The notes beneath the pieces are model-generated. The model was not told where the DNA came from. It did no database searches and saw nothing but the letters and a program-made list of their open reading frames with translations. Shown piece by piece: positions 1 to 5,689 of a stretch of 5,743 nt of DNA (position 1 is its first letter; each line of letters starts with the position of its first letter). The translations under genes and the position numbers were made by a program. Source of the DNA: JANPII01 sp031424915 (GTDB lineage: Bacteria; Pseudomonadota; Alphaproteobacteria; Rickettsiales; Midichloriaceae); NCBI GenBank assembly GCA_031424915.1, contig JANPII010000161.1, positions 1-5,743 of the forward strand, in the 5' to 3' direction.

Positions 1-152
1 CGCAAGTCACTTACGTAATATTTTTACTAAAAGTTAAAGATGTATTTTGCTATATTCAAAGCCATACTTGCATTCGCAATATATAATGATAACATTACAA
101 AAGGTGTTGGCTAAGAGGTTATAGTGGCGCACTAACAATCAATGAGGTGTAA

Positions 153-425
153 ATGTTGAACTCTTTAGAAAATCCTTCTGTGGACACTGATATAACAAAT
201 TCAACATCAAACTGCTCTGCCCAAACAGTACAAGATGTTAATCCTATAGTCGATAGTACAGAATTTCCCAGCAACCTAATAGATGATGGTATGTATTATG
301 AGGCTGAGCCAATGAATGGTTGGTTTATTAATGAGCTATATTTATATATTGAATATGTGCAGTATGATCCGATTGCTCAGGTACCTTGCCTCCCTTTATT
401 TGAAGTATACAATTCAGAGATATAA
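153..425 (+). CDS. Small acidic hypothetical protein, 90 aa
   Basis: I do not recognise this protein. The ATG at 153 has a good Shine-Dalgarno, GAGG at 144-147 with a 5-nt spacer. This is the same geometry used by groES and dolP in this window and is the main reason to treat the ORF as real. A perfect TATAAT lies at 82-87 but I see no convincing -35. The protein contains no Lys, Arg or His and 15 Asp/Glu, so it is strongly anionic. The first ~45 residues are rich in Ser/Thr/Asn/Asp and look disordered. The second half is rich in aromatics (Y48, Y49, W57, F58, Y63, Y65, Y68, Y71, F83, Y86). There is no signal peptide, lipobox or clear membrane segment. It converges on tsaB with 19 bp between the stops, a gap filled mostly by a repeat-like motif. 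It could be a lineage-specific small protein or a spurious ORF. Confidence 0.45.
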   Translation: MLNSLENPSVDTDITNSTSNCSAQTVQDVNPIVDSTEFPSNLIDDGMYYEAEPMNGWFINELYLYIEYVQYDPIAQVPCLPLFEVYNSEI

Positions 426-441
426 TACCAAGCTTAGGAAA
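424..441 (+). repeat. Short copy of the terminal motif of the 5527-5689 inverted repeat
   Basis: The motif AATACCAAGCTTAGGAAA here matches the left arm of the large inverted repeat (5526-5542) over 17 nt with one C/T difference. It matches the reverse complement of the right arm over 18 nt with two differences. It fills most of the gap between the stop codons of two convergent genes (425 and 445), just as the full element separates two convergent gene ends at the right edge. Only one arm is seen here. It may be a degenerate remnant, a shared 3'-end signal or coincidence in A+T-rich DNA. Confidence 0.5.
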
Positions 442-444
442 CAA

Positions 445-1032
445 CTATATACTTGATACAGGCTTTGCATCATGATCTCGAATATAAAGCGGCATAGGCA
501 GTCCTTGCACTTTAACACGCCTAGCGCACTGCGCTACCTGACGCGCATTTGGCATTATTTGCAAAGCAGCACCAGCATAATTTCCTACAATCCTCCCTTT
601 ATATCTTCTGAGATATGACTCATCCCATAATAAAGGCTCGCCTTGGGAGCTTTCGGGGCCATTCCATTCTTGTACATAATATTGCAGGCGCCCTGCTGCC
701 AGAGTTATTAAAGCTGGATACTGTTCAGCCTCTTGTGCCATAGCTTCTAAAGTAGATATACCAACTATGGGTATATTAGTTGCCAGATGAATACCATACG
801 CGGCTGCTAGACCAATGCGAATCCCGGTAAAACTGCCGGGACCTTTACTTACTGCTAGTAGTTTTAAATCCTTGTATCCTACCCCCTGCTCTCTTAGCGC
901 CATATCCGCAAGCTCAAGCAAAAGGCTAGCTTGCCGGTGGGGGGTAGCCTCTACTTTATAAGCAATTACTCCTTTATTATCAGATAAAGCAACCGAACAT
1001 GCAGCACAGCATGTCTCAAATGATAATATCAT
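445..1032 (-). CDS. tsaB: tRNA threonylcarbamoyladenosine biosynthesis protein TsaB
   Basis: TsaB is the cytoplasmic partner of TsaD and TsaE in making N6-threonylcarbamoyladenosine (t6A) at position 37 of ANN-decoding tRNAs. It has an ASKHA (actin/Hsp70-like) fold and is a scaffold rather than the catalyst. At 195 aa it is somewhat shorter than the ~230-aa E. coli protein. Family marks are the N-terminal strand and phosphate-loop-like stretch (residues 2-16, ending ACSVAL, with Glu6 where Asp is usual), the hallmark GPGSFTGIRIGLA at residues 64-76, and the C-terminal PLYIRDHDAKP typical of the family. The ATG at 1032 is 9 bp after the dolP stop, with no strong Shine-Dalgarno, so it is probably co-transcribed and perhaps translationally coupled with dolP. 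rimI, a common neighbour of tsaB, does not follow; a convergent small ORF does. Confidence 0.93.
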   Translation of the reverse strand: MILSFETCCAACSVALSDNKGVIAYKVEATPHRQASLLLELADMALREQGVGYKDLKLLAVSKGPGSFTGIRIGLAAAYGIHLATNIPIVGISTLEAMAQEAEQYPALITLAAGRLQYYVQEWNGPESSQGEPLLWDESYLRRYKGRIVGNYAGAALQIMPNARQVAQCARRVKVQGLPMPLYIRDHDAKPVSSI

Positions 1033-1041
1033 AGCAGAAGA

Positions 1042-1638
1042 TTACTCAACGCGGCGTGGATCATTTTTTAAAGCTACATGGCTGACTACTTTCTTCACCC
1101 CACGAACTTTGCGTGCAGTATTAATAACCTCGTTCAACTCTTGCTGGTTCTGGGCGATACCTACTAAGAAGACAACGCCATTATTTACATCGACCGTATA
1201 ATTTACAGAGCGAACATCACGATCAAATAAAATTTTCGTGCGGATTTGGGTTGCAATCCATCTATCATTCGCACGTGCTTGCAGGGTTTTATTGGCCACT
1301 TCTAGCTCATTTAAAACTTCCTTTACTCCCTCTACACTCCAAGCAAGTTTTACAGCCTGCATTACTTGATCATGTGTATCGAGGCTACCTGTTAGCAATA
1401 CTCGCCCTTCTGTGGTATCTACGCTAATCTTCATAAGCAAGTGCTTTAAGTCGTGTTCGGCATATCGCTGCTTTATTGTGCTAGTAATTACAGCATCATC
1501 AACCACGCTACCAGCGGTACGTTCTTCCGCTATGGTGGTGCCAACCTTAGCGGTTGTCACTACTGCTGCGGGAAAACATCCGCTTAGGCCTAATATTAAA
1601 GCACTAGCTATTATACTGCGCGCAAATCTTTGTAACAT
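1042..1638 (-). CDS. dolP: Two-BON-domain outer-membrane lipoprotein, DolP/YraP-like
   Basis: Proteins of this family sit on the inner face of the outer membrane, bind anionic phospholipid through a BON domain and support envelope integrity. The 198-aa product starts with a basic, hydrophobic signal peptide ending in the lipobox LSGC, so Cys21 should be the lipidated residue. BON domain 1 spans about 46-114 (GRVLLTGSL around 78-86). BON domain 2 spans about 125-193 (DRWIATQIRTK, then NGVVFLVG near 153-160, then GVKKVVSHV). The length and the second-domain pattern resemble E. coli DolP (191 aa). A GTG two codons upstream (1644) would extend the ORF, but it lies inside the Shine-Dalgarno GAGGTGA, so ATG 1638 is chosen. 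It precedes tsaB by 9 bp and follows the groEL terminator. Family assignment is strong; orthology with E. coli dolP is inferred. Confidence 0.85.
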   Translation of the reverse strand: MLQRFARSIIASALILGLSGCFPAAVVTTAKVGTTIAEERTAGSVVDDAVITSTIKQRYAEHDLKHLLMKISVDTTEGRVLLTGSLDTHDQVMQAVKLAWSVEGVKEVLNELEVANKTLQARANDRWIATQIRTKILFDRDVRSVNYTVDVNNGVVFLVGIAQNQQELNEVINTARKVRGVKKVVSHVALKNDPRRVE

Positions 1639-1643
1639 GTTCA

Positions 1644-1647
1644 CCTC
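1644..1647 (-). promoter_or_regulatory. Shine-Dalgarno deciding the dolP start
   Basis: GAGG on the minus strand sits 5 nt before ATG 1638. The in-frame GTG at 1644-1642 overlaps this site and cannot use it, so the ATG is the likely start. The 12-nt string GAGGTGAACATG is identical to that at groES. Confidence 0.75.
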
Positions 1648-1743
1648 TTTAGTTTATATTCAAATACCACCTTTATCAATTTCTTCCATGCTTTGCAATA
1701 GGAAATATATAAAAATATCAATTCCTAGGCGTACAAAATAAAA

Positions 1744-1775
1744 CACCGCGGAAGAGTTTATAACCCCCCGCGGTG
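1744..1775 (-). terminator. Intrinsic terminator of the groES-groEL operon
   Basis: A perfect 8-bp G+C-rich stem pairs CACCGCGG (1744-1751) with CCGCGGTG (1768-1775) around a 16-nt loop. Read on the minus strand, it starts 21 nt after the groEL stop and is followed by TTTTATTTT, a good U-tract. On the plus strand the stem is followed by TTTTT (1777-1781), so it could also act in the other direction. Confidence 0.9.
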
Positions 1776-1796
1776 CTTTTTGGTAAAGTTAAGTGG

Positions 1797-3458
1797 TTAG
1801 AAGCCCATATCGCCCATTCCACCCATTCCGCCCATACCACCGCCCATAGCGCCAGCACCAGACTTATTGTCGTTCTCAGGCTCATCTACTATTATAGCTT
1901 CAGTAGTAATAAGCACAGAAGCCACTGACGCAGCACTTTTTAGGGCAGTACGCACCACCTTGGTAGGATCAATAATACCAGCTTTATATGCATTTACATA
2001 CTGGTTAGCACGCGCATCATAGATAGTATTATTATCGGCTTTTTCTAGTAATTTAGCGATAATTAAGCTACTATCAAGACCAGCGTTATCCAGAATACGG
2101 CGACACGGTTGTGATACCGCACTTTGTATAAGAGATATACCAGCCTGCTCTGACTCATTAGCACCTTTAATGTCAGATAGCACACGCGCTGCATAAAGTA
2201 GAGCACAACCACCCCCCGGCACTATACCTTCGGCAATTGCTGCTTTTGTGGCATGAGATGCGTCATCTACCCGGTCTTTTAGTTCTTTAACTCTTACTTC
2301 AGTTTCACCACCTACGTAAATTACTGCAATGCCTCCAGTAAGCTTTGCTAAGCGCTCTTGTAACTTTTCTTTATCATATTCTGAGGTTGTCTCCTCAATT
2401 TGACTACGAATTTCAGCCGCACGTGCGTTAACATGAACCTCTTCTCCTGCACCATCAACTATGGTAGTTTCATCCTTAGTAATTATAACTCTCTTAGCAC
2501 GTCCAAGATGGCTAACATTTACGTTTTCTAGCTTATGACCAAGGTCTTCGCTTACTACCATACCACCTGTGACTAAAGCAATGTCTTGCAACATAGCTTT
2601 GCGGCGATCTCCAAAACCCGGAGCTTTAACCGCTGCAGCTTTCAGGCCGCCACGCAATTTGTTTAGAATCAATGTGGCTAATGCTTCGCCTTCAATATCT
2701 TCAGCGATAATCAAAAGAGGCTTACCAGTTTGCACTACTGACTCTAGTATTGGTAAAATTTGCTGTAGGTTGCTTACCTTTTTCTCCACTATAAGAATAC
2801 GAGCATCTTCCATCTCACATAGCATTTTCTCTGGATCAGTAACAAAATATGGCGATAAGTAGCCACGGTCGAAGTTCATGCCTTGGACAGTTTTTACTTC
2901 GCATGTGGTAGATGTAGTTTTAGCTTCTTCAACTGTTACCACTCCATCTTTACCCACTTTTTCATAGGCCTCAGCCAGCTTACGTCCTACTTCTACATCT
3001 CCATTGGCAGAAACAGTAGCAATCTGCTCCATCTCTTCGAAAGAAGAAATAGGCTTAGACACTCTATCAATTTCTTCAAGGATATGTTTCACACCAATAT
3101 CAATACCGCGTTGTACATCCTGAGGATTCATACCCGCTGTTACAACCTTCATCCCACGATCAGCAATTGCACCTACCAAGATAGCAGTGGCAGTAGTACC
3201 GTCTCCAGCGACGTCATTAGTTTTGGTTGCTGCGGTTTTTACAAGTTGTGCCCCAATATTTTCGAACGGATCCTGAGCACCTATTTCTTTTGCTACAGTA
3301 ACACCATCTTTGGTAGTACGAGGAGGGCCGTATTTAGATTCGATAACAACATTACGGCCATGAGGACCAGCGGTTACTCCGACAACTCTGCTTACCAAAT
3401 TCATTCCTTTTCTAATTTTTTGGCGAGCATCGCCACCTTCAATTATAATTTTTGGCAT
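1797..3458 (-). CDS. groEL: Chaperonin GroEL (Hsp60)
   Basis: This is the 60-kDa chaperonin subunit that forms the two-ring, 14-subunit ATP-driven folding chamber capped by GroES in the cytoplasm. At 553 aa it is full length. Visible family marks are TKDGVTVAKEI (49-59), the phosphate-binding GDGTT (85-89), KAPGFGDRRKAML (278-290), the hydrolysis Asp in RVDDA (Asp399, matching E. coli D398), the nucleotide-site GGG (415-417), AGIIDPTKVVRTAL (493-506) and a C-terminal Gly-Gly-Met tail. Two normally near-invariant motifs differ: TAGPHGR at 29-35 in place of TLGPKGR, and GDGTTATA in place of GDGTTTAT, so E. coli T91 is Ala90. Leu400 of E. coli is Ser401. The ATG at 3458 has a strong AGGAG (3466-3470) with a 7-nt spacer. 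groES ends 41 bp upstream, and expression is expected from the shared heat-shock promoter. Confidence 0.99.
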   Translation of the reverse strand: MPKIIIEGGDARQKIRKGMNLVSRVVGVTAGPHGRNVVIESKYGPPRTTKDGVTVAKEIGAQDPFENIGAQLVKTAATKTNDVAGDGTTATAILVGAIADRGMKVVTAGMNPQDVQRGIDIGVKHILEEIDRVSKPISSFEEMEQIATVSANGDVEVGRKLAEAYEKVGKDGVVTVEEAKTTSTTCEVKTVQGMNFDRGYLSPYFVTDPEKMLCEMEDARILIVEKKVSNLQQILPILESVVQTGKPLLIIAEDIEGEALATLILNKLRGGLKAAAVKAPGFGDRRKAMLQDIALVTGGMVVSEDLGHKLENVNVSHLGRAKRVIITKDETTIVDGAGEEVHVNARAAEIRSQIEETTSEYDKEKLQERLAKLTGGIAVIYVGGETEVRVKELKDRVDDASHATKAAIAEGIVPGGGCALLYAARVLSDIKGANESEQAGISLIQSAVSQPCRRILDNAGLDSSLIIAKLLEKADNNTIYDARANQYVNAYKAGIIDPTKVVRTALKSAASVASVLITTEAIIVDEPENDNKSGAGAMGGGMGGMGGMGDMGF

Positions 3459-3499
3459 AGTATTTCTCCTATAATTATTAATCTTGTAGCCTTATCTAG

Positions 3500-3799
3500 C
3501 TAGGCTGTGCCTTCAAGTACAGCTAAGATATCGGATTCTTTCATAATCAAATATTCTTTGCCATCAACCTTAATTTCTGTACCACCCCACTTTGCGAACA
3601 ACACGATATCACCAGCTTTTACATCTAGCGGTCTAACCTTTCCACTTTCGTCAATGAGACCTTTGCCGGTGGCTACTATTTTGCCTTGAACGGGCTTTTC
3701 TTGTGCAGTATCTGGAATAATAATACCAGAAGCAGTTTTATTTTCACTCTCCATGCGTTCTACCAGGACACGGTCGTGTAACGGTCTAATCTTTGTCAT
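3500..3799 (-). CDS. groES: Co-chaperonin GroES (Hsp10)
   Basis: GroES is the heptameric lid that closes the GroEL chamber. The 99-aa product begins MTKIRPLHDRVLVER, a typical start for the family. The GroEL-binding mobile loop runs about 17-34, with the hydrophobic tripeptide III (26-28) where E. coli has IVL. The roof hairpin is around 47-60, and the C-terminal half (GDIVLFAKWGGTE, KEYLIMKESDILAVL) is standard. A GTG at 3805 would add two residues (Met-Asn), but it lies within the Shine-Dalgarno GAGGTGA, so ATG 3799 is preferred. It is the first gene of the groES-groEL operon, with a heat-shock promoter 38-69 bp upstream of the start codon and an expected leader of about 30 nt. Confidence 0.99.
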   Translation of the reverse strand: MTKIRPLHDRVLVERMESENKTASGIIIPDTAQEKPVQGKIVATGKGLIDESGKVRPLDVKAGDIVLFAKWGGTEIKVDGKEYLIMKESDILAVLEGTA

Positions 3800-3804
3800 G
3801 TTCA

Positions 3805-3808
3805 CCTC
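3805..3808 (-). promoter_or_regulatory. Shine-Dalgarno deciding the groES start
   Basis: GAGG on the minus strand lies 5 nt before ATG 3799. It overlaps the upstream in-frame GTG (3805-3803), which argues against that GTG as the start. Confidence 0.75.
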
Positions 3809-3836
3809 GTAATTAAGTTAATGTTATCCTCAGCTC

Positions 3837-3868
3837 CCTATATAGGGGTTACTCATAGATGTTTCAAG
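3837..3868 (-). promoter_or_regulatory. RpoH (sigma-32) heat-shock promoter of groES-groEL
   Basis: On the minus strand CTTG (3868-3865) is followed by 18 nt and then CCTATATAGG (3846-3837). This fits every fixed position of the alphaproteobacterial RpoH consensus CTTG-N17/18-CYTATNTNNG. The first element also extends to CTTGAAA, as in enterobacterial sigma-32 promoters, and a CCCC precedes TATATA. Transcription should start near 3830, about 30 nt before the groES ATG. I see no complete CIRCE inverted repeat, so HrcA control is not supported. Confidence 0.78.
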
Positions 3869-3965
3869 TGCTGAGACCAAGAAAATTAAAGATACTTTGC
3901 AGCAACACCTCACAACAAATAAAGCAACATTAAGTTTAAGATCATCAAATACTTTACCCTTGCTC

Positions 3966-3993
3966 TTGGCTGCCTAAAATGCGAGTATATAAT
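3966..3993 (+). promoter_or_regulatory. Candidate sigma-70-type promoter for mlaEF
   Basis: A perfect -10 TATAAT at 3988-3993 follows a weak -35 TTGGCT at 3966-3971 with a 16-nt spacer. Transcription would start near 4000, leaving a leader of about 19 nt before the mlaE ATG. The site is divergent from the groES promoter, about 100 bp away. Only the -10 is strong. Confidence 0.4.
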
Positions 3994-4018
3994 CAATGTT
4001 GACTTAAAAATAAGCAGT

Positions 4019-4795
4019 ATGTTTATACAGGCTATAAGAACAATTGGTAGGATGTGTCTTGAGTTTAACAAGGCGCTTGGGCGTCTTGGTATCTTCATTG
4101 CCAGCGTTTTTCGTTCCCTTTTGCCACCATATTATGGACGTATGATTGGGCAGCAAATATTAGAAATAGGATATTATTCCCTGCCAGTGATAGGCCTAAC
4201 TGCAATTTTTACAGGGGCGGTACTTGCACTTCAAACCTATACTGGCTTTTCTCGTTTTAATGCTGAAAATTCGGTAGCTTCAGTGGTAGTGTTATCTATA
4301 ACCCGTGAGCTAGGGCCAGTATTGGCAGGCTTGATGCTTGCAGGCAGAGTATCAGCAAGCATAGCTGCAGAAATTGGTACTATGCGGGTAACAGAGCAGA
4401 TCGACGCATTATACACCTTAGGCACAGACCCTATGCGCTACTTGGTAGTACCAAGAGTTATTGCTGGTGTCTTAACATTGCCGCTTTTAGTTATGATAGC
4501 AGATATTATAGGTGTCTTTGGCGGATACCTTGTCAGTACTTATCGCCTGGGGTTTTCTCCTTATAGCTATTTACATAACACCTTTGATTTCTTAGAGGTT
4601 ACCGATGTAATTTCTGGACTTGTGAAAGCCTCAGTATTTGGCTTTATCGTCACTACAATTGGTTGTTATAATGGTTATTACTCACGCGGAGGGGCGCAAG
4701 GAGTAGGCATTGCAGCTACCACTGCGGTAGTCACTTCCTCAATTATGATCTTAATCTTTAACTATATTATTACGGGATTATTCTTTGTAAAATGA
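4019..4795 (+). CDS. mlaE: Phospholipid ABC transporter permease MlaE
   Basis: MlaE-family permease (258 aa, near the 260 of E. coli MlaE) is the inner-membrane subunit of an MCE-type transporter that moves phospholipid between the inner and outer membranes. An amphipathic N-terminal stretch (1-45) precedes hydrophobic segments around 55-72, 86-110, 141-170, 196-220 and 235-256. The diagnostic core runs from ITRELGPVLAGLMLAGRVSA (94-113) through AAEIGTMRVTEQIDAL (116-131), then GTDPMRYLVVPRVIA (135-149), a region that contacts the ATPase. The Shine-Dalgarno in front of ATG 4019 is weak; a later Met12 is possible, but the length fits the first. The stop overlaps the mlaF start by 4 bp. I do not see mlaD, mlaC or mlaB beside it. 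Confidence 0.95.
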   Translation: MFIQAIRTIGRMCLEFNKALGRLGIFIASVFRSLLPPYYGRMIGQQILEIGYYSLPVIGLTAIFTGAVLALQTYTGFSRFNAENSVASVVVLSITRELGPVLAGLMLAGRVSASIAAEIGTMRVTEQIDALYTLGTDPMRYLVVPRVIAGVLTLPLLVMIADIIGVFGGYLVSTYRLGFSPYSYLHNTFDFLEVTDVISGLVKASVFGFIVTTIGCYNGYYSRGGAQGVGIAATTAVVTSSIMILIFNYIITGLFFVK

Positions 4796-5538
4796 GTGCA
4801 TTAATAGAAGTAACAGGCCTATGTAAGGCATTTGGGGATAACCAGGTATTATCCAACTTAGATTTGTCTTTAAATAGAGGCGAATCATTAGCTATTATTG
4901 GAGCCTCAGGTAGTGGCAAGTCCATATTACTTAAGTGTATTTTGGGCTTAATTAAAAGCGATAGTGGCTCAATATTATTTGACGGTAGAAACTGTAGCCA
5001 AACTCCAATGATAAGAGAAGCTGACTTTATAGAACAATTTGGCATGCTTTTTCAAGGTGGCGCTTTATTTGACAGTTTGCCGGTATGGGAAAATATATGC
5101 TTTGCTTTATTGCAGCGCCGTACAATAACCAAAAACCAAGCTGTAGATATAGCGGCAGAAAAACTGGCTTTAGTAGGCTTGAAGCCAGATATAATTAATC
5201 GCCACCCAGCTGAGCTATCAGGGGGGATGCAGAAGCGAGTTGCCCTTGCCCGTGCTATTGTTGCTACCCCTAAATTGATTTTTTTCGATGAACCAACAGC
5301 TGGCCTTGACCCTATTTCTGCTAGCATGATCAGCGAACTCATTGCTAAGTTAACAAAGCAGCTAAAAGCTACTGCCCTCACTATTACCCACGATATGCGC
5401 TGTGTATATAAAATTGCTAATCGAGTAGCTATGCTACGCGATGGTAATATTATCTGGCAAGGCGACGCTCAGTCTTTGTCTAATCCAGGTGATGACTACG
5501 TGGCTCAGTTTGTACATGGGGACTTATACCAAGTTTAG
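4792..5538 (+). CDS. mlaF: Phospholipid ABC transporter ATPase MlaF
   Basis: This cytoplasmic ATPase of the Mla/MCE transporter pairs with MlaE; two copies bind and hydrolyse ATP. All ABC motifs are intact in 248 aa: Walker A GASGSGKS (37-44), Q-loop Gln88, signature LSGGMQKR (142-149), Walker B LIFFDEP (162-168) with catalytic Glu167, D-loop GLD (171-173) and switch His200. The LSGGM signature followed by RVALARAI is the form seen in MlaF relatives. It starts at the ATG in ATGA overlapping the mlaE stop, which implies translational coupling. Its last codons (Tyr-Gln-Val) and the TAG stop lie inside the left arm of the inverted repeat at 5527-5689, so its natural 3' end may have been replaced. 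E. coli MlaF is about 20 residues longer. Confidence 0.95.
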   Translation: MSALIEVTGLCKAFGDNQVLSNLDLSLNRGESLAIIGASGSGKSILLKCILGLIKSDSGSILFDGRNCSQTPMIREADFIEQFGMLFQGGALFDSLPVWENICFALLQRRTITKNQAVDIAAEKLALVGLKPDIINRHPAELSGGMQKRVALARAIVATPKLIFFDEPTAGLDPISASMISELIAKLTKQLKATALTITHDMRCVYKIANRVAMLRDGNIIWQGDAQSLSNPGDDYVAQFVHGDLYQV

Positions 5539-5689
5539 GAAATAAATGAGTATTTGAAGCGGCGCCTTTTTGGTAATTTTGTCATACCATTTTCGCGCCA
5601 GTATGTCCAATACAGGGGTCTCAAAATAATATACCAAAATTCCTCAAAGATTCTTGCTTCAAATACTCATTTATTTCCTAAATTTGGTA
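5527..5689. repeat. 163-bp inverted-repeat element (MITE-like) between convergent genes
   Basis: The left arm (5527-5560) and right arm (5656-5689) are 34-bp inverted repeats with a single difference (G at 5533, T at 5683; a G-U pair in plus-strand RNA). The arms begin TACCAA and end GAAGC. Further pairing continues inside: TTTTGGTA (5568-5575) with TACCAAAA (5632-5639), and ATTTTG (5576-5581) with CAAAAT (5622-5627). An alternative small hairpin is GGCGC (5561-5565) with GCGCC (5595-5599), enclosing TGGTA/TACCA. The trinucleotide TTA flanks both ends directly (5524-5526, 5690-5692) and could be a target duplication, though this is weak. There is no ORF inside. It could be a miniature inverted-repeat transposon, a Rickettsia-type palindromic repeat or a large bidirectional terminator; there is no canonical terminator otherwise downstream of mlaF. 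Confidence 0.85.

Noticed and set aside
1..152. Possible end of an upstream gene or a short minus-strand ORF
   Set aside because: The longest open stretch on the plus strand is 27 codons (3-86) with no recognisable sequence, and a 22-codon minus-strand ORF lacks support. I see only a TATAAT at 82-87.
1653..1679. Promoter TTGATA-N15-TATAAA upstream of dolP
   Set aside because: Transcription would begin inside or next to the dolP Shine-Dalgarno (1644-1647), leaving almost no leader, and the spacer is short. A more distant TTGTAC (1736-1731) with TATATA (1711-1706) has a 19-nt spacer and is also weak.
2883..3503. 206-codon plus-strand ORF opposite groEL and the groES-groEL gap
   Set aside because: It lies antisense to groEL, has a low-complexity Ser/Phe/Tyr-rich translation with no recognisable domain, and is explained by the codon pattern of the real gene.
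3848..3876. CIRCE-like operator upstream of groES
   Set aside because: On the minus strand TCAGCACTT resembles the left CIRCE half, but the right half is missing at the required 9-nt spacing; only GAGT is found at a different spacing.
3999..4004. TTGACT resembling a -35 element before mlaE
   Set aside because: It lies 14 bp before the ATG, too close for a promoter that must also include a -10 and leader.
5561..5571. GGCGCC followed by TTTTT as a simple intrinsic terminator of mlaF
   Set aside because: GGCGCC is a palindrome without a loop, so it cannot form a normal terminator stem directly before the T-run; any termination would need the larger inverted-repeat fold.
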